Source: Xanthobacteraceae bacterium (GTDB lineage: Bacteria > Pseudomonadota > Alphaproteobacteria > Rhizobiales > Xanthobacteraceae). Taken from it: DNA of 5,981 bases. The position numbers and the translations under genes were made by a program. Below the pieces are notes generated by a model. The model ran no database searches. It was not told the DNA's origin and saw nothing but the letters and a program-made list of their open reading frames with translations. Positions 1 to 5,774 of the stretch are shown in pieces. Positions within the stretch are counted from its first letter, which is position 1. Every line of letters begins with the position of its first letter. The stretch covers positions 1-5,981 of the forward strand of contig JASHVC010000115.1 in assembly GCA_030039655.1 (NCBI GenBank). Direction: 5' to 3'.

Positions 1-24
1 CGGCTTTTTGCCCAGGCGTAATCG

Positions 25-918
25 TTGATCGATAAGCTCGAATTCCTGCTCGCCCTGGCACGGGAAAAGCACTTCGGCAGGGCCGCCGAAGCGAGCGGCG
101 TCACCCAGCCAACCCTCTCGGCCGGGATCAAGCAACTCGAAGAGAGCTTCGGAGTCCTCCTGGTCAACCGGGGCTCACGCTTTCAGAATTTCACCCCCGA
201 GGGTGAGCGCGTACTCGAATGGGCGCGCCGCATCGTCGGCGATACCCGGGCCATGCGTCAGGAGGTGCACGCCCTCAAGCATGGGCTTGCGGGCCGGCTG
301 CGCATGGCCGCGGTTCCGACCACGCTGGCCATGATCGAAACCCTGACCACCCCTTATCGCGAGCGTCACCCCAACGTTCAGTTCACCGTTCTGTCGTGCA
401 ACTCCGAGGAGGTGCTGCAGCTTCTTGAAAATCTCGAGGTCGACGCCGGTGTCACCTATATCGACAACGAACCGCTTGGCCGCGTCACCAGCGTGCCGCT
501 TTATCGTGAGCGCTACCGGTTGCTCACCTCCGCCGACGCTCCACTCGGCAACCGTGAAAAAGTCACGTGGGCGGAAGTGGCAAAGGTTCCGCTCTGCCTG
601 CTTACGCCCGACATGCAGAACCGCCGTATCATCGAGAGCCTGCTGCGCGATGCCGGCGGCAATCCGCAAGCGACACTCGAGTCCAACTCGATGATCCTGC
701 TCTACTCTCATGTCCGCACCGGACGCTGGGCGAGCGTGATGCCGGCACGCCTGGCGGCCACTCTCGGCCTGACTGATGTGTTACGGGCAATCCCCATTGT
801 GGAGCCGGAGGCGAGCCACACGATCGGCTTGGTGGTGCCGGCACGTGAACCGATGACGCCGCTGACGGCAGCGCTGGTCGTCGAAGCAAGGCGAGTCGCA
901 CCTTCGCTTGCGGATTGA
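25..918 (+). CDS. LysR-family transcriptional regulator, formate-regulator-like
   Basis: This is a full-length LysR-type DNA-binding regulator of 297 residues, a normal length for the family. The N-terminal winged helix-turn-helix covers about residues 1-60, with the recognition helix around 28-40 (QPTLSAGIKQLEE). A linker helix follows to about 88, then a periplasmic-binding-protein-like effector domain from about 90 to 295. The segment LLTPDMQNRR (192-201) and the overall sequence resemble, from memory, regulators found beside NAD-dependent formate dehydrogenase genes (FdsR-type). The start is TTG at 25: an in-frame TAA at 19-21 rules out an upstream extension, and the next in-frame Met is residue 77, inside the protein. 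The ribosome-binding site is weak (CAGG at 13-16). It has Cys125 and Cys191, but no cysteine where OxyR has its redox pair. It lies upstream of the transporter on the same strand and probably controls it (inference). The LysR assignment is secure; the effector is not known. Confidence 0.93.
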   Translation: MIDKLEFLLALAREKHFGRAAEASGVTQPTLSAGIKQLEESFGVLLVNRGSRFQNFTPEGERVLEWARRIVGDTRAMRQEVHALKHGLAGRLRMAAVPTTLAMIETLTTPYRERHPNVQFTVLSCNSEEVLQLLENLEVDAGVTYIDNEPLGRVTSVPLYRERYRLLTSADAPLGNREKVTWAEVAKVPLCLLTPDMQNRRIIESLLRDAGGNPQATLESNSMILLYSHVRTGRWASVMPARLAATLGLTDVLRAIPIVEPEASHTIGLVVPAREPMTPLTAALVVEARRVAPSLAD

Positions 919-998
919 GAGCCGCCGTTCGAAAGAGCTTCCGTTTCCGAATTGTTCGCGCGACGACGGCGAATGCAGCCGGGGACATTCACCGCGAC

Positions 999-1015
999 CA
1001 TAGCTTTTGGCTATG
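999..1015. promoter_or_regulatory. LysR-type operator (perfect inverted repeat, ATAG-N7-CTAT)
   Basis: CATAGC and GCTATG form a perfect 6-bp inverted repeat around a 5-bp centre (TTTTG). It contains ATAG-N7-CTAT (1000-1014) and the LysR-family T-N11-A signature (T1001 and A1013). The known OxyR half-site consensus has the same ATAG-N7-CTAT outline. The linked regulator has a recognition helix like OxyR's (QPTLS) but is not OxyR. The site begins about 80 bp after the regulator stop and about 45 bp upstream of the best -35 candidate. That is somewhat far upstream for a classical LysR recognition site, so the promoter placement or the operator role may need revision. Confidence 0.55.
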
Positions 1016-1060
1016 AGACCTTATTTCGCGGCAGTTCGACGTCCGCCGAGAGCGTCTTAT

Positions 1061-1090
1061 TTGATATTCGCATCTTCCTATGGGAATATT
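1061..1090 (+). promoter_or_regulatory. Candidate sigma-70 promoter of the transporter gene
   Basis: TTGATA (1061-1066) matches five of six positions of the -35 consensus. AATATT (1085-1090), 18 bp downstream, matches four of six positions of the -10 consensus. The region is A/T-rich against a GC-rich background. Transcription would start near 1097. ATATTC (1064-1069) and GAATAT (1084-1089) form a perfect 6-bp inverted repeat that overlaps both elements, so a repressor or activator could act directly here. Prediction by eye only; alphaproteobacterial promoters often deviate from this consensus. Confidence 0.35.
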
Positions 1091-1093
1091 TTT

Positions 1094-1114
1094 TGCCGAA
1101 CCAATTAATCGGCA
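1094..1114 (+). repeat. Inverted repeat TGCCGA / TCGGCA in the transporter leader
   Basis: TGCCGA (1094-1099) and TCGGCA (1109-1114) are perfectly complementary around a 9-nt A/T-rich centre. The repeat sits where transcription from the proposed promoter would begin, so it could be an operator or the first hairpin of the leader RNA. TGCCGA recurs at 1190-1195, which gives TCGGCA a second possible partner. Confidence 0.4.
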
Positions 1115-1152
1115 CGCCGCACTATGCATTTTGGTGTGGGCGAGAACAGGAA

Positions 1153-1177
1153 TGCGGGCCAACAAAAAGAGCCCGCA
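1153..1177 (+). repeat. Perfect 7-bp hairpin in the transporter leader
   Basis: TGCGGGC (1153-1159) and GCCCGCA (1171-1177) form a 7-bp GC-rich stem closing an 11-nt A-rich loop. It should fold stably in the mRNA. An A-rich stretch rather than a T-run follows it, so it does not look like an intrinsic terminator on the plus strand. It may protect or regulate the leader. No known riboswitch class is recognised. Confidence 0.4.
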
Positions 1178-1190
1178 GAAAAATGAATGT

Positions 1191-1220
1191 GCCGATGAAG
1201 CGGTTGCCGGGTCAATCGGC
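1191..1220 (+). repeat. Inverted repeat GCCGAT / ATCGGC before the transporter start
   Basis: GCCGAT (1191-1196) and ATCGGC (1215-1220) are perfectly complementary around an 18-nt loop that itself contains CGG-TTG-CCG (1201-1209). The stem ends 34 nt before the ribosome-binding site of the transporter gene. Its left arm can also pair with the right arm of the repeat at 1109-1114, so the two leader hairpins could be mutually exclusive. Confidence 0.35.
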
Positions 1221-1264
1221 GCCGCAAAACAAGTGCGCGTAGGCGCAATTATGTGGGGGAAAAC

Positions 1265-2902
1265 ATGACAGCAATTGGTCAAACCTTGACGGGCACGGGC
1301 GACTCCGTCGGCATACTTGATCGCGAGCGGATTATCGCCAAAGCCGGCTTCAACCGTTGGCTCGTGCCGCCCGCCGCTCTGTGCATACATCTTTGCATCG
1401 GCATGGCCTACGGATTTTCCGTGTTCTGGCTGCCGTTGTCGCGCGCCATTCCAAACGCGCCCGCCTGTACGGATCTTGCCAACGAGCTGTTCACGACCTC
1501 GTGCAATTGGCGGGTCGCGAGCATGGGCTGGATGTTCACCCTGTTCTTCGTCGTACTTGGCGTGTCGGCCGCGCTGTGGGGCGGCTGGCTCGAGCGCGTT
1601 GGACCGCGCAAGGCCGGAGTGGTCGCCGCCTGCTGCTGGGCGGGCGGTCTCGTTCTCGGCGCCGTCGGTGTCTATATGCATCAGCTCTGGCTGATGTGGT
1701 TCGGCTCCGGCGTCATCGGCGGCGTCGGCCTCGGGCTCGGCTACATCTCGCCGGTGTCCACGCTAATCAAATGGTTCCCCGATCACCGCGGTATGGCGAC
1801 CGGCATGGCAATCATGGGTTTTGGCGGTGGCGCCATGATCGGCGCACCGCTCGCCAATATCCTGATGAACACTTTCAAGACCTCGACCGACGTCGGCGCG
1901 TGGCAGACGTTTCTGTCCATGGGAGCCATCTACTTCTTCTTCATGATGGTCGGCGCCTTTCGCTATCGCCTGCCGCCGGCCGGATGGCGGCCGGATGGCT
2001 GGACACCGCCCAGCGAAGCCAAGTCGATGATCACCGAGCATCAGGTGCATCTGCGTGATGCGCATAAGACGCCGCAGTTCTGGCTGATCTGGTGGGTGCT
2101 CTGCTTGAACGTCTCGGCCGGCATCGGCGTCATCGGCATGGCCTCGCCGATGCTGCAGGAAATCTTCGGCGGCAAGTTGATCGGCCATCCAGAGCTCGGC
2201 TTCAACGCACTAAGCGGCGATCAGAAGGCGATCATCGCCGGAATTGCCGCCGGCTTCGCCGGTCTGCTGTCGCTGTTCAACATTGGCGGCCGCATCTTCT
2301 GGGCGTCGCTCTCTGATTACATCGGGCGCAAGAACACCTACTACACGTTCTTCATCCTCGGCATTGCGCTCTATGCGTTGGCGCCATTCTTCGCGCAGAT
2401 CGGCAGCAAGGCGCTTTTCGTGCTGGCCTTCGGCATCATTCTATCCATGTATGGCGGTGGCTTCGCCACTGTGCCAGCTTATCTTGCCGACATGTTCGGG
2501 ACCCAGTTCGTGGGTGCGATTCACGGACGGCTGCTCACCGCGTGGTCGACAGCCGGCATCATCGGTCCGGTGGTAGTGAACTACATCCGTGAGTACGAAC
2601 TTGCCGCCGGCGTGCCGCGCAATCACCTTTACGATTTTACGATGTATATCCTCTGCGGAATGCTCATCGTCGGTTTGATCTGCAACTTCCTAATCAAGCC
2701 AGTGGACCAGAAGTGGTACATGAGCCAAGAGGAAGTCGCCAAACTGCAGGCCGCAAGTGCGGCCGGAGCCGCACCGTCCGGCTCGTTCGGAATCGGCAAG
2801 GGCGGGCTCGACCTGCCATCGACCATCTTCTGGGCCTTCGTCGGCATTCCGCTGGCTTGGGGCGTGTGGAAAACGCTGCAGTCCGCCGCGGCGCTGTTCT
2901 GA
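1265..2902 (+). CDS. OFA-family MFS transporter (oxalate/formate antiporter-like)
   Basis: This is an inner-membrane major facilitator of 545 residues from the ATG at 1265, with GGGGGA (1255-1260) upstream. An in-frame GTG at 1253 would add four residues but overlaps that ribosome-binding site. Approximate helices: TM1 33-58, TM2 85-105, TM3 112-135, TM4 140-165, TM5 176-200, TM6 212-232, cytoplasmic loop 233-268, TM7 271-297, TM8 323-345, TM9 358-378, TM10 382-408, TM11 420-440, TM12 457-477. A further hydrophobic helix follows at 519-541 after an Ala/Gly/Ser-rich linker. GGWLERVGPRKAG (105-117) and SDYIGRK (350-356) are the two MFS loop motifs. The TM1-TM2 loop carries Cys68 and Cys80. The family (TC 2.A.1.11) exchanges oxalate, formate and related carboxylates. 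Arg343 in TM8 probably matches the OxlT substrate arginine, but TM11 has Trp427 where I expect the OxlT lysine. Formate, oxalate or another small carboxylate is possible; the family is secure, the substrate is not. Confidence 0.92.
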   Translation: MTAIGQTLTGTGDSVGILDRERIIAKAGFNRWLVPPAALCIHLCIGMAYGFSVFWLPLSRAIPNAPACTDLANELFTTSCNWRVASMGWMFTLFFVVLGVSAALWGGWLERVGPRKAGVVAACCWAGGLVLGAVGVYMHQLWLMWFGSGVIGGVGLGLGYISPVSTLIKWFPDHRGMATGMAIMGFGGGAMIGAPLANILMNTFKTSTDVGAWQTFLSMGAIYFFFMMVGAFRYRLPPAGWRPDGWTPPSEAKSMITEHQVHLRDAHKTPQFWLIWWVLCLNVSAGIGVIGMASPMLQEIFGGKLIGHPELGFNALSGDQKAIIAGIAAGFAGLLSLFNIGGRIFWASLSDYIGRKNTYYTFFILGIALYALAPFFAQIGSKALFVLAFGIILSMYGGGFATVPAYLADMFGTQFVGAIHGRLLTAWSTAGIIGPVVVNYIREYELAAGVPRNHLYDFTMYILCGMLIVGLICNFLIKPVDQKWYMSQEEVAKLQAASAAGAAPSGSFGIGKGGLDLPSTIFWAFVGIPLAWGVWKTLQSAAALF

Positions 2903-2922
2903 TCGGGTTCTCCGCTTGCCTG

Positions 2923-2956
2923 ACGCCGCTTCCTTCGTAAGACGGAGGCGGCGTTT
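2923..2956 (+). terminator. Probable rho-independent terminator after the transporter gene
   Basis: Positions 2923-2933 and 2944-2954 form an 11-bp GC-rich stem (one G-U pair) with a 10-nt loop. TTTGCCTTTT (2954-2963) follows, an interrupted T-run. It begins 20 nt after the transporter stop codon. The ribosome-binding site of the next small gene comes immediately afterwards, so termination may be partial. Confidence 0.65.
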
Positions 2957-2986
2957 GCCTTTTCGCCGGTAGGAGCTGGATCCCTC

Positions 2987-3274
2987 GTGAGCCGCAGACT
3001 GGTCCATGGCACCGTGCTCGACCGCCCCCGTCAGGCTATCCACGTCGTGCGCGTACTCGACGCGATCCTGGAATTTCCCGAGATCGACGATATCGCCGAA
3101 AAGATGCGCGCGCGCCTGCTATCGAAATTGGGCGAGCAGAGTCCCAACGTCGTTGTTGTCCAGGGCGACACCAAGGAGTCGCTGCGGCTGTTTGGCGACG
3201 CCCATGCAGTCAACCGCGTCCGCGCCGCACTGTTCAACGCGGCCGTGAACTGGTCTCCGCTCGACCTCGACTGA
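2987..3274 (+). CDS. Small conserved-looking protein of unknown function
   Basis: This encodes a 95-residue soluble protein with a GTG start preceded by AGGAG (2971-2975) at an 11-nt spacing, slightly long. There is no signal peptide, membrane helix or cysteine. The N-terminal half is basic and probably helical (VVRVLDAILEFPEIDDIAEK, 20-39). A beta-like stretch, NVVVVQGD (54-61), comes next, followed by a segment rich in Leu, Arg and Ala ending NWSPLDLD. Third-position G/C bias matches the neighbouring genes, which supports real coding. It may be read with the transporter if the terminator between them leaks, or from its own promoter, which I cannot place. It is not the formate dehydrogenase delta subunit or any family I recognise, so I assign no function. 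Confidence 0.72.
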   Translation: MSRRLVHGTVLDRPRQAIHVVRVLDAILEFPEIDDIAEKMRARLLSKLGEQSPNVVVVQGDTKESLRLFGDAHAVNRVRAALFNAAVNWSPLDLD

Positions 3275-3281
3275 GCGAGCT

Positions 3282-3302
3282 GCAGGCCCTCGAAGCGCCT
3301 GC
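3282..3302. terminator. Weak hairpin in the convergent junction
   Basis: GCAGGC (3282-3287) and GCCTGC (3297-3302) form a perfect 6-bp stem with a 9-nt loop in the 37 bp between the converging stop codons. The position suits a bidirectional terminator, but no T-run follows on either strand. It could be a rho-dependent end or simply chance in GC-rich sequence. Confidence 0.22.
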
Positions 3303-3311
3303 CCGCGAGCG

Positions 3312-3998
3312 CTAGGCCACCTTTTCCTTCAGGTGCGGGAACATGGCGTGGAGGGCTTCCTGGTCCATCTCGGTCTTGAACTTATGGCGGTCTTTCAGCG
3401 TAGCGGCCTTCTGCGCCGCCGGGCGGGCATTGATCTCATCGACCAGCCGCTTGAGGTTTTTGTACTTGTCCCAGGCGCCATCACCGATCACCATCGGCAG
3501 CATGCGCGTCCAACCCCAAACGTTCATGTCGACGATCGTGTAGGTGTCGCCCAGCATATATTTGTGCTTGGCGAGACGCGCGTCGAGGATGCCGGCGTGG
3601 CGCTGGCCCTCAAACACATAGCGGTTGACGGCGTAAGGGAGCTTCTCGGGCGCGTAATTGCGGAAGTGCACCGCTTGGCCGAAATACGGACCGACGCCCG
3701 ACGACACGAAGAACATCCACGACAAAAGTTCGCCGCGCGCCTTGTCGGTCTTGGCCGGAAGAAACTTGCCGGTCTTCTCGGCGAGATACATCAGGATCGC
3801 GCTTGAATCGAAGACAGTGACTCCGTCATCGACGATTGCCGGCAGCTTGGCGTTCGGATTGATGGCGAGAAACTCCGGCCTGTGCTGCTCGCCCTTGCGC
3901 GTGTCGACCGGGATGGCCTCGTACGGTAAGCCAGTCTCTTCGAGGAAAAGCGCCACCTTGGTCGGGTTCGGCGCGCCGCTGTAATAGAACTTGAGCAT
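3312..3998 (-). CDS. Glutathione S-transferase, Nu/YfcG-like
   Basis: This is a cytosolic glutathione transferase of 228 residues. The ATG at 3998 is chosen because a strong GGAGG (4011-4007) lies 8 nt upstream and the protein then begins with the first strand of the thioredoxin fold (MLKFYYSGAPNPTK). The longer frame to 4058 would run into fhs. The thioredoxin-like domain spans about 1-78, with the cis-proline in KLPAIVD (Pro53) and the glutathione gamma-glutamyl site at DSSAI (Asp64, Ser65). The all-helical domain covers about 86-205. It resembles E. coli YfcG (Nu class, disulfide-bond reductase) along its length. Asn11 is kept, but Ala9 stands where I recall YfcG has Thr9. Only 19 bp separate it from the fhs stop, so the two are almost certainly one transcript. 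The partner substrate is unknown; glutathione-linked formaldehyde/formate chemistry or redox defence are inferences from context. Confidence 0.9.
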   Translation of the reverse strand: MLKFYYSGAPNPTKVALFLEETGLPYEAIPVDTRKGEQHRPEFLAINPNAKLPAIVDDGVTVFDSSAILMYLAEKTGKFLPAKTDKARGELLSWMFFVSSGVGPYFGQAVHFRNYAPEKLPYAVNRYVFEGQRHAGILDARLAKHKYMLGDTYTIVDMNVWGWTRMLPMVIGDGAWDKYKNLKRLVDEINARPAAQKAATLKDRHKFKTEMDQEALHAMFPHLKEKVA

Positions 3999-4017
3999 CC
4001 TTCTCTCCTCCATTTCC

Positions 4018-5715
4018 TTAGAACAATCCGACGATCCGGCCGTCCGGACCGACGTCAATGGAATCCGCCGCCGGCACCTTCGGCAGGCCCGGCATGGTCA
4101 TGACCTCACCGCAGATCGCGACCACGAACTCCGCTCCCGCCGAGAGTCGCACTTCGCGCACGTTGATAACGTGGTCGGTCGGCGCACCCTTAGCATCGGG
4201 ATTCGTAGAGAAACTGTATTGCGTCTTGGCGACACAGATCGGGAACTTGCCGTAGCCCATCGCCTCGAAGTTCGCCAGCTGATCCCGTACCGACTTGTCG
4301 GCCGAGATGTCCCTGGCGCGATAGATTTCCTTTGCGATGGTGCGGATCTTCTCATAGAGCGGCATGTCATCCGGATAGAGAAATTTCAGTTTGCTCTTGC
4401 CGCTGTCGCAGATCTTGACGACTGCCTTGGCGACGTTCGCCGCGCCTTCGCCCCCCATCGCCCAGTGATCGGCCATCAGGGCCTCGACGCCGAGCGCCTT
4501 GCACTTCTCCTCGACCAGCTTGATCTCAGCCTCGGTGTCGGCGGAGAAGCGGTTGATCGAGATCACCGGCTCGATGCCGAATTTGCGCACATTTTCCACG
4601 TGACGTTGCAGGTTGCTCATGCCGGCTTCGAGCGCTTTCAGGTTCTCCTGCTTGAGATCTTCCTTCTTGACGCCGCCATGCATCTTGAGCGCCCGGATCG
4701 TGGCGACCAGCACCGCACAGTCCGGCGCGAGGCCGGCCTTGCGGCATTTGATGTCGAGGAATTTCTCGCCGCCGAGGTCAGCGCCGAAGCCCGCTTCGGT
4801 CACGACATAATCGGCAAGCTTGAGCGCGGTCGTGGTCGCCAGCACTGAGTCGCAGCCATGGGCGATGTTGGCAAACGGGCCGCCATGAATGAATGCCGGC
4901 GTGCCTTCAAGAGTCTGCACCAGATTCGGCGCCAGCGCCTCCTTGAGCAATACGGCCATCGCACCGTTGGCCTTGAGGTCGCCAGCACGTACCGGTTTAC
5001 GGTCCCGCGTATAGGCGACGACGATGTTGCCAAGACGCTTCTTGAGATCATCCAGATCGCGAGCCAGACAGAAGATCGCCATGACTTCGGACGCGACGGT
5101 GATGTCGAAGCCGTCCTCGCGCGGGAAGCCGTTGGCGACGCCGCCGAGCGACCCGACGATGGTGCGTAGCGCGCGATCGTTCATGTCGAGCACGCGGCGC
5201 CACGCGACTCGGCGCTCGTCGATGCCGAGCCCGTTGCCCCAGTAGATGTGATTGTCGAGCATCGCCGCAAGCAAGTTGTTCGCCGAGGTGATGGCGTGGA
5301 AGTCGCCGGTGAAGTGCAGATTGATGTCTTCCATCGGCACGACCTGGGCATAGCCACCGCCGGCCGCGCCACCCTTCATGCCGAACGACGGACCGAGCGA
5401 TGGCTCACGCAGGCACAGCATCGCCTTCTTGCCGATGTAATTGAGCGCGTCGGTGAGCCCGACCGTCGTCGTGGTCTTGCCTTCGCCCGCCGGCGTCGGC
5501 GTGATCGCCGAGACCAGGATCAGCTTGCCGTTCGGCTTGTTCTGGATCGACTTGATGAAATCCATCGATATCTTGGCCTTGTAGTGGCCGTACGGCTCGA
5601 GGTTTTCCGGCCCGATGCCAAGTCGCTCCTTGGCAACGTCGACGATCGGCCGCTTCTTGGCGGCCTGCGAAATTTCGATGTCTGACTTCGGCGACTGGTG
5701 TTGCGAGGCGGGCAT
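4018..5715 (-). CDS. fhs: Formate--tetrahydrofolate ligase (10-formyl-THF synthetase)
   Basis: This cytosolic enzyme joins formate to tetrahydrofolate with ATP, giving 10-formyl-tetrahydrofolate for purine synthesis, initiator-tRNA formylation or C1 assimilation; EC 6.3.4.3. At 565 residues it is full length for the bacterial monofunctional family. Diagnostic segments are the ATP-binding loop [11 protein letters not shown] (72-82), signature 1 [11 protein letters not shown] (112-122), FTGD (135-138), signature 2 [12 protein letters not shown] (337-348) and the family-typical tail ([16 protein letters not shown], 544-559). The ATG at 5715 has only a weak ribosome-binding site (GGA, 5726-5724). 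A nearby ATG at 5728 is out of frame. It lies 59 bp downstream of a formyltransferase-like gene and 19 bp upstream of the glutathione transferase. No promoter is evident in the 59-bp gap, so co-transcription from upstream is likely. All key motifs are intact. Confidence 0.97.
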   Translation of the reverse strand: MPASQHQSPKSDIEISQAAKKRPIVDVAKERLGIGPENLEPYGHYKAKISMDFIKSIQNKPNGKLILVSAITPTPAGEGKTTTTVGLTDALNYIGKKAMLCLREPSLGPSFGMKGGAAGGGYAQVVPMEDINLHFTGDFHAITSANNLLAAMLDNHIYWGNGLGIDERRVAWRRVLDMNDRALRTIVGSLGGVANGFPREDGFDITVASEVMAIFCLARDLDDLKKRLGNIVVAYTRDRKPVRAGDLKANGAMAVLLKEALAPNLVQTLEGTPAFIHGGPFANIAHGCDSVLATTTALKLADYVVTEAGFGADLGGEKFLDIKCRKAGLAPDCAVLVATIRALKMHGGVKKEDLKQENLKALEAGMSNLQRHVENVRKFGIEPVISINRFSADTEAEIKLVEEKCKALGVEALMADHWAMGGEGAANVAKAVVKICDSGKSKLKFLYPDDMPLYEKIRTIAKEIYRARDISADKSVRDQLANFEAMGYGKFPICVAKTQYSFSTNPDAKGAPTDHVINVREVRLSAGAEFVVAICGEVMTMPGLPKVPAADSIDVGPDGRIVGLF

Positions 5716-5774
5716 TTGGACAATCCATCAATTGAGTGAGAAACGGGACGCGGGACCGGGAAACTCTGCGCGGG

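Larger units (their letters stand above)
919..1264 (+). promoter_or_regulatory. Non-coding control region upstream of the OFA transporter
   Basis: No convincing gene lies in this 346-bp stretch. The open frames crossing it lack a good ribosome-binding site and a recognisable protein. It is visibly more A/T-rich than the flanking genes between about 1000 and 1190, as expected for a promoter. It contains a LysR-type operator, a candidate sigma-70 promoter and at least three perfect short inverted repeats, listed separately. No clear terminator follows the regulator gene: the short inverted repeat TTCGC/GCGAA near 954-972 has no T-run after it. If the promoter near 1061-1090 is used, the transporter mRNA has a leader of roughly 165 nt. 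Confidence 0.6.

Noticed and set aside
175..711. A 178-codon open frame antisense to the LysR gene
   Set aside because: Shadow of the real LysR coding frame, with no family resemblance and no ribosome-binding site that I could see.
25..918. Naming the LysR gene oxyR because of the ATAG-N7-CTAT site
   Set aside because: The two redox cysteines of OxyR (Cys199 and Cys208 in E. coli) have no counterparts in the aligned LLTPDMQNRRIIESLLRDAG segment, and the effector domain differs.
1082..1097. Sigma-54-type promoter (GG-N10-GC with TTGC)
   Set aside because: The GG/GC spacing fits, but the -24 element reads GGGAATA rather than TGGCACG. No sigma-54 activator is nearby, and LysR regulators normally act with sigma-70.
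1153..1177. Hairpin as an intrinsic terminator or attenuator
   Set aside because: No T-run follows the stem on the plus strand, and on the minus strand the T-rich part is in the loop rather than after the stem.
952..1242. A 96-codon plus-strand frame in the gap before the transporter
   Set aside because: Its sequence is unlike a folded protein and it crosses the A/T-rich promoter and inverted repeats. The start is weak, so the region is better explained as regulatory DNA.
989..1681. A 230-codon open frame on the minus strand across the intergenic gap and the transporter N-terminus
   Set aside because: Low-complexity, Arg/Ala/His-rich translation with no recognisable domain. It overlaps the promoter region and the first helices of a clear transporter gene.
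2987..3274. Small gene as formate dehydrogenase delta subunit (FdsD)
   Set aside because: FdsD is shorter and has a different pattern (an N-terminal KLV.MANQIA-type helix, from memory). The present protein shares nothing obvious with it.
3991..4848. A 285-codon open frame on the plus strand, antisense to fhs
   Set aside because: It lies wholly opposite the intact, motif-complete fhs. Its translation is rich in Asp, Arg, His and Leu as expected for antisense frames in GC-rich genes and matches no family.
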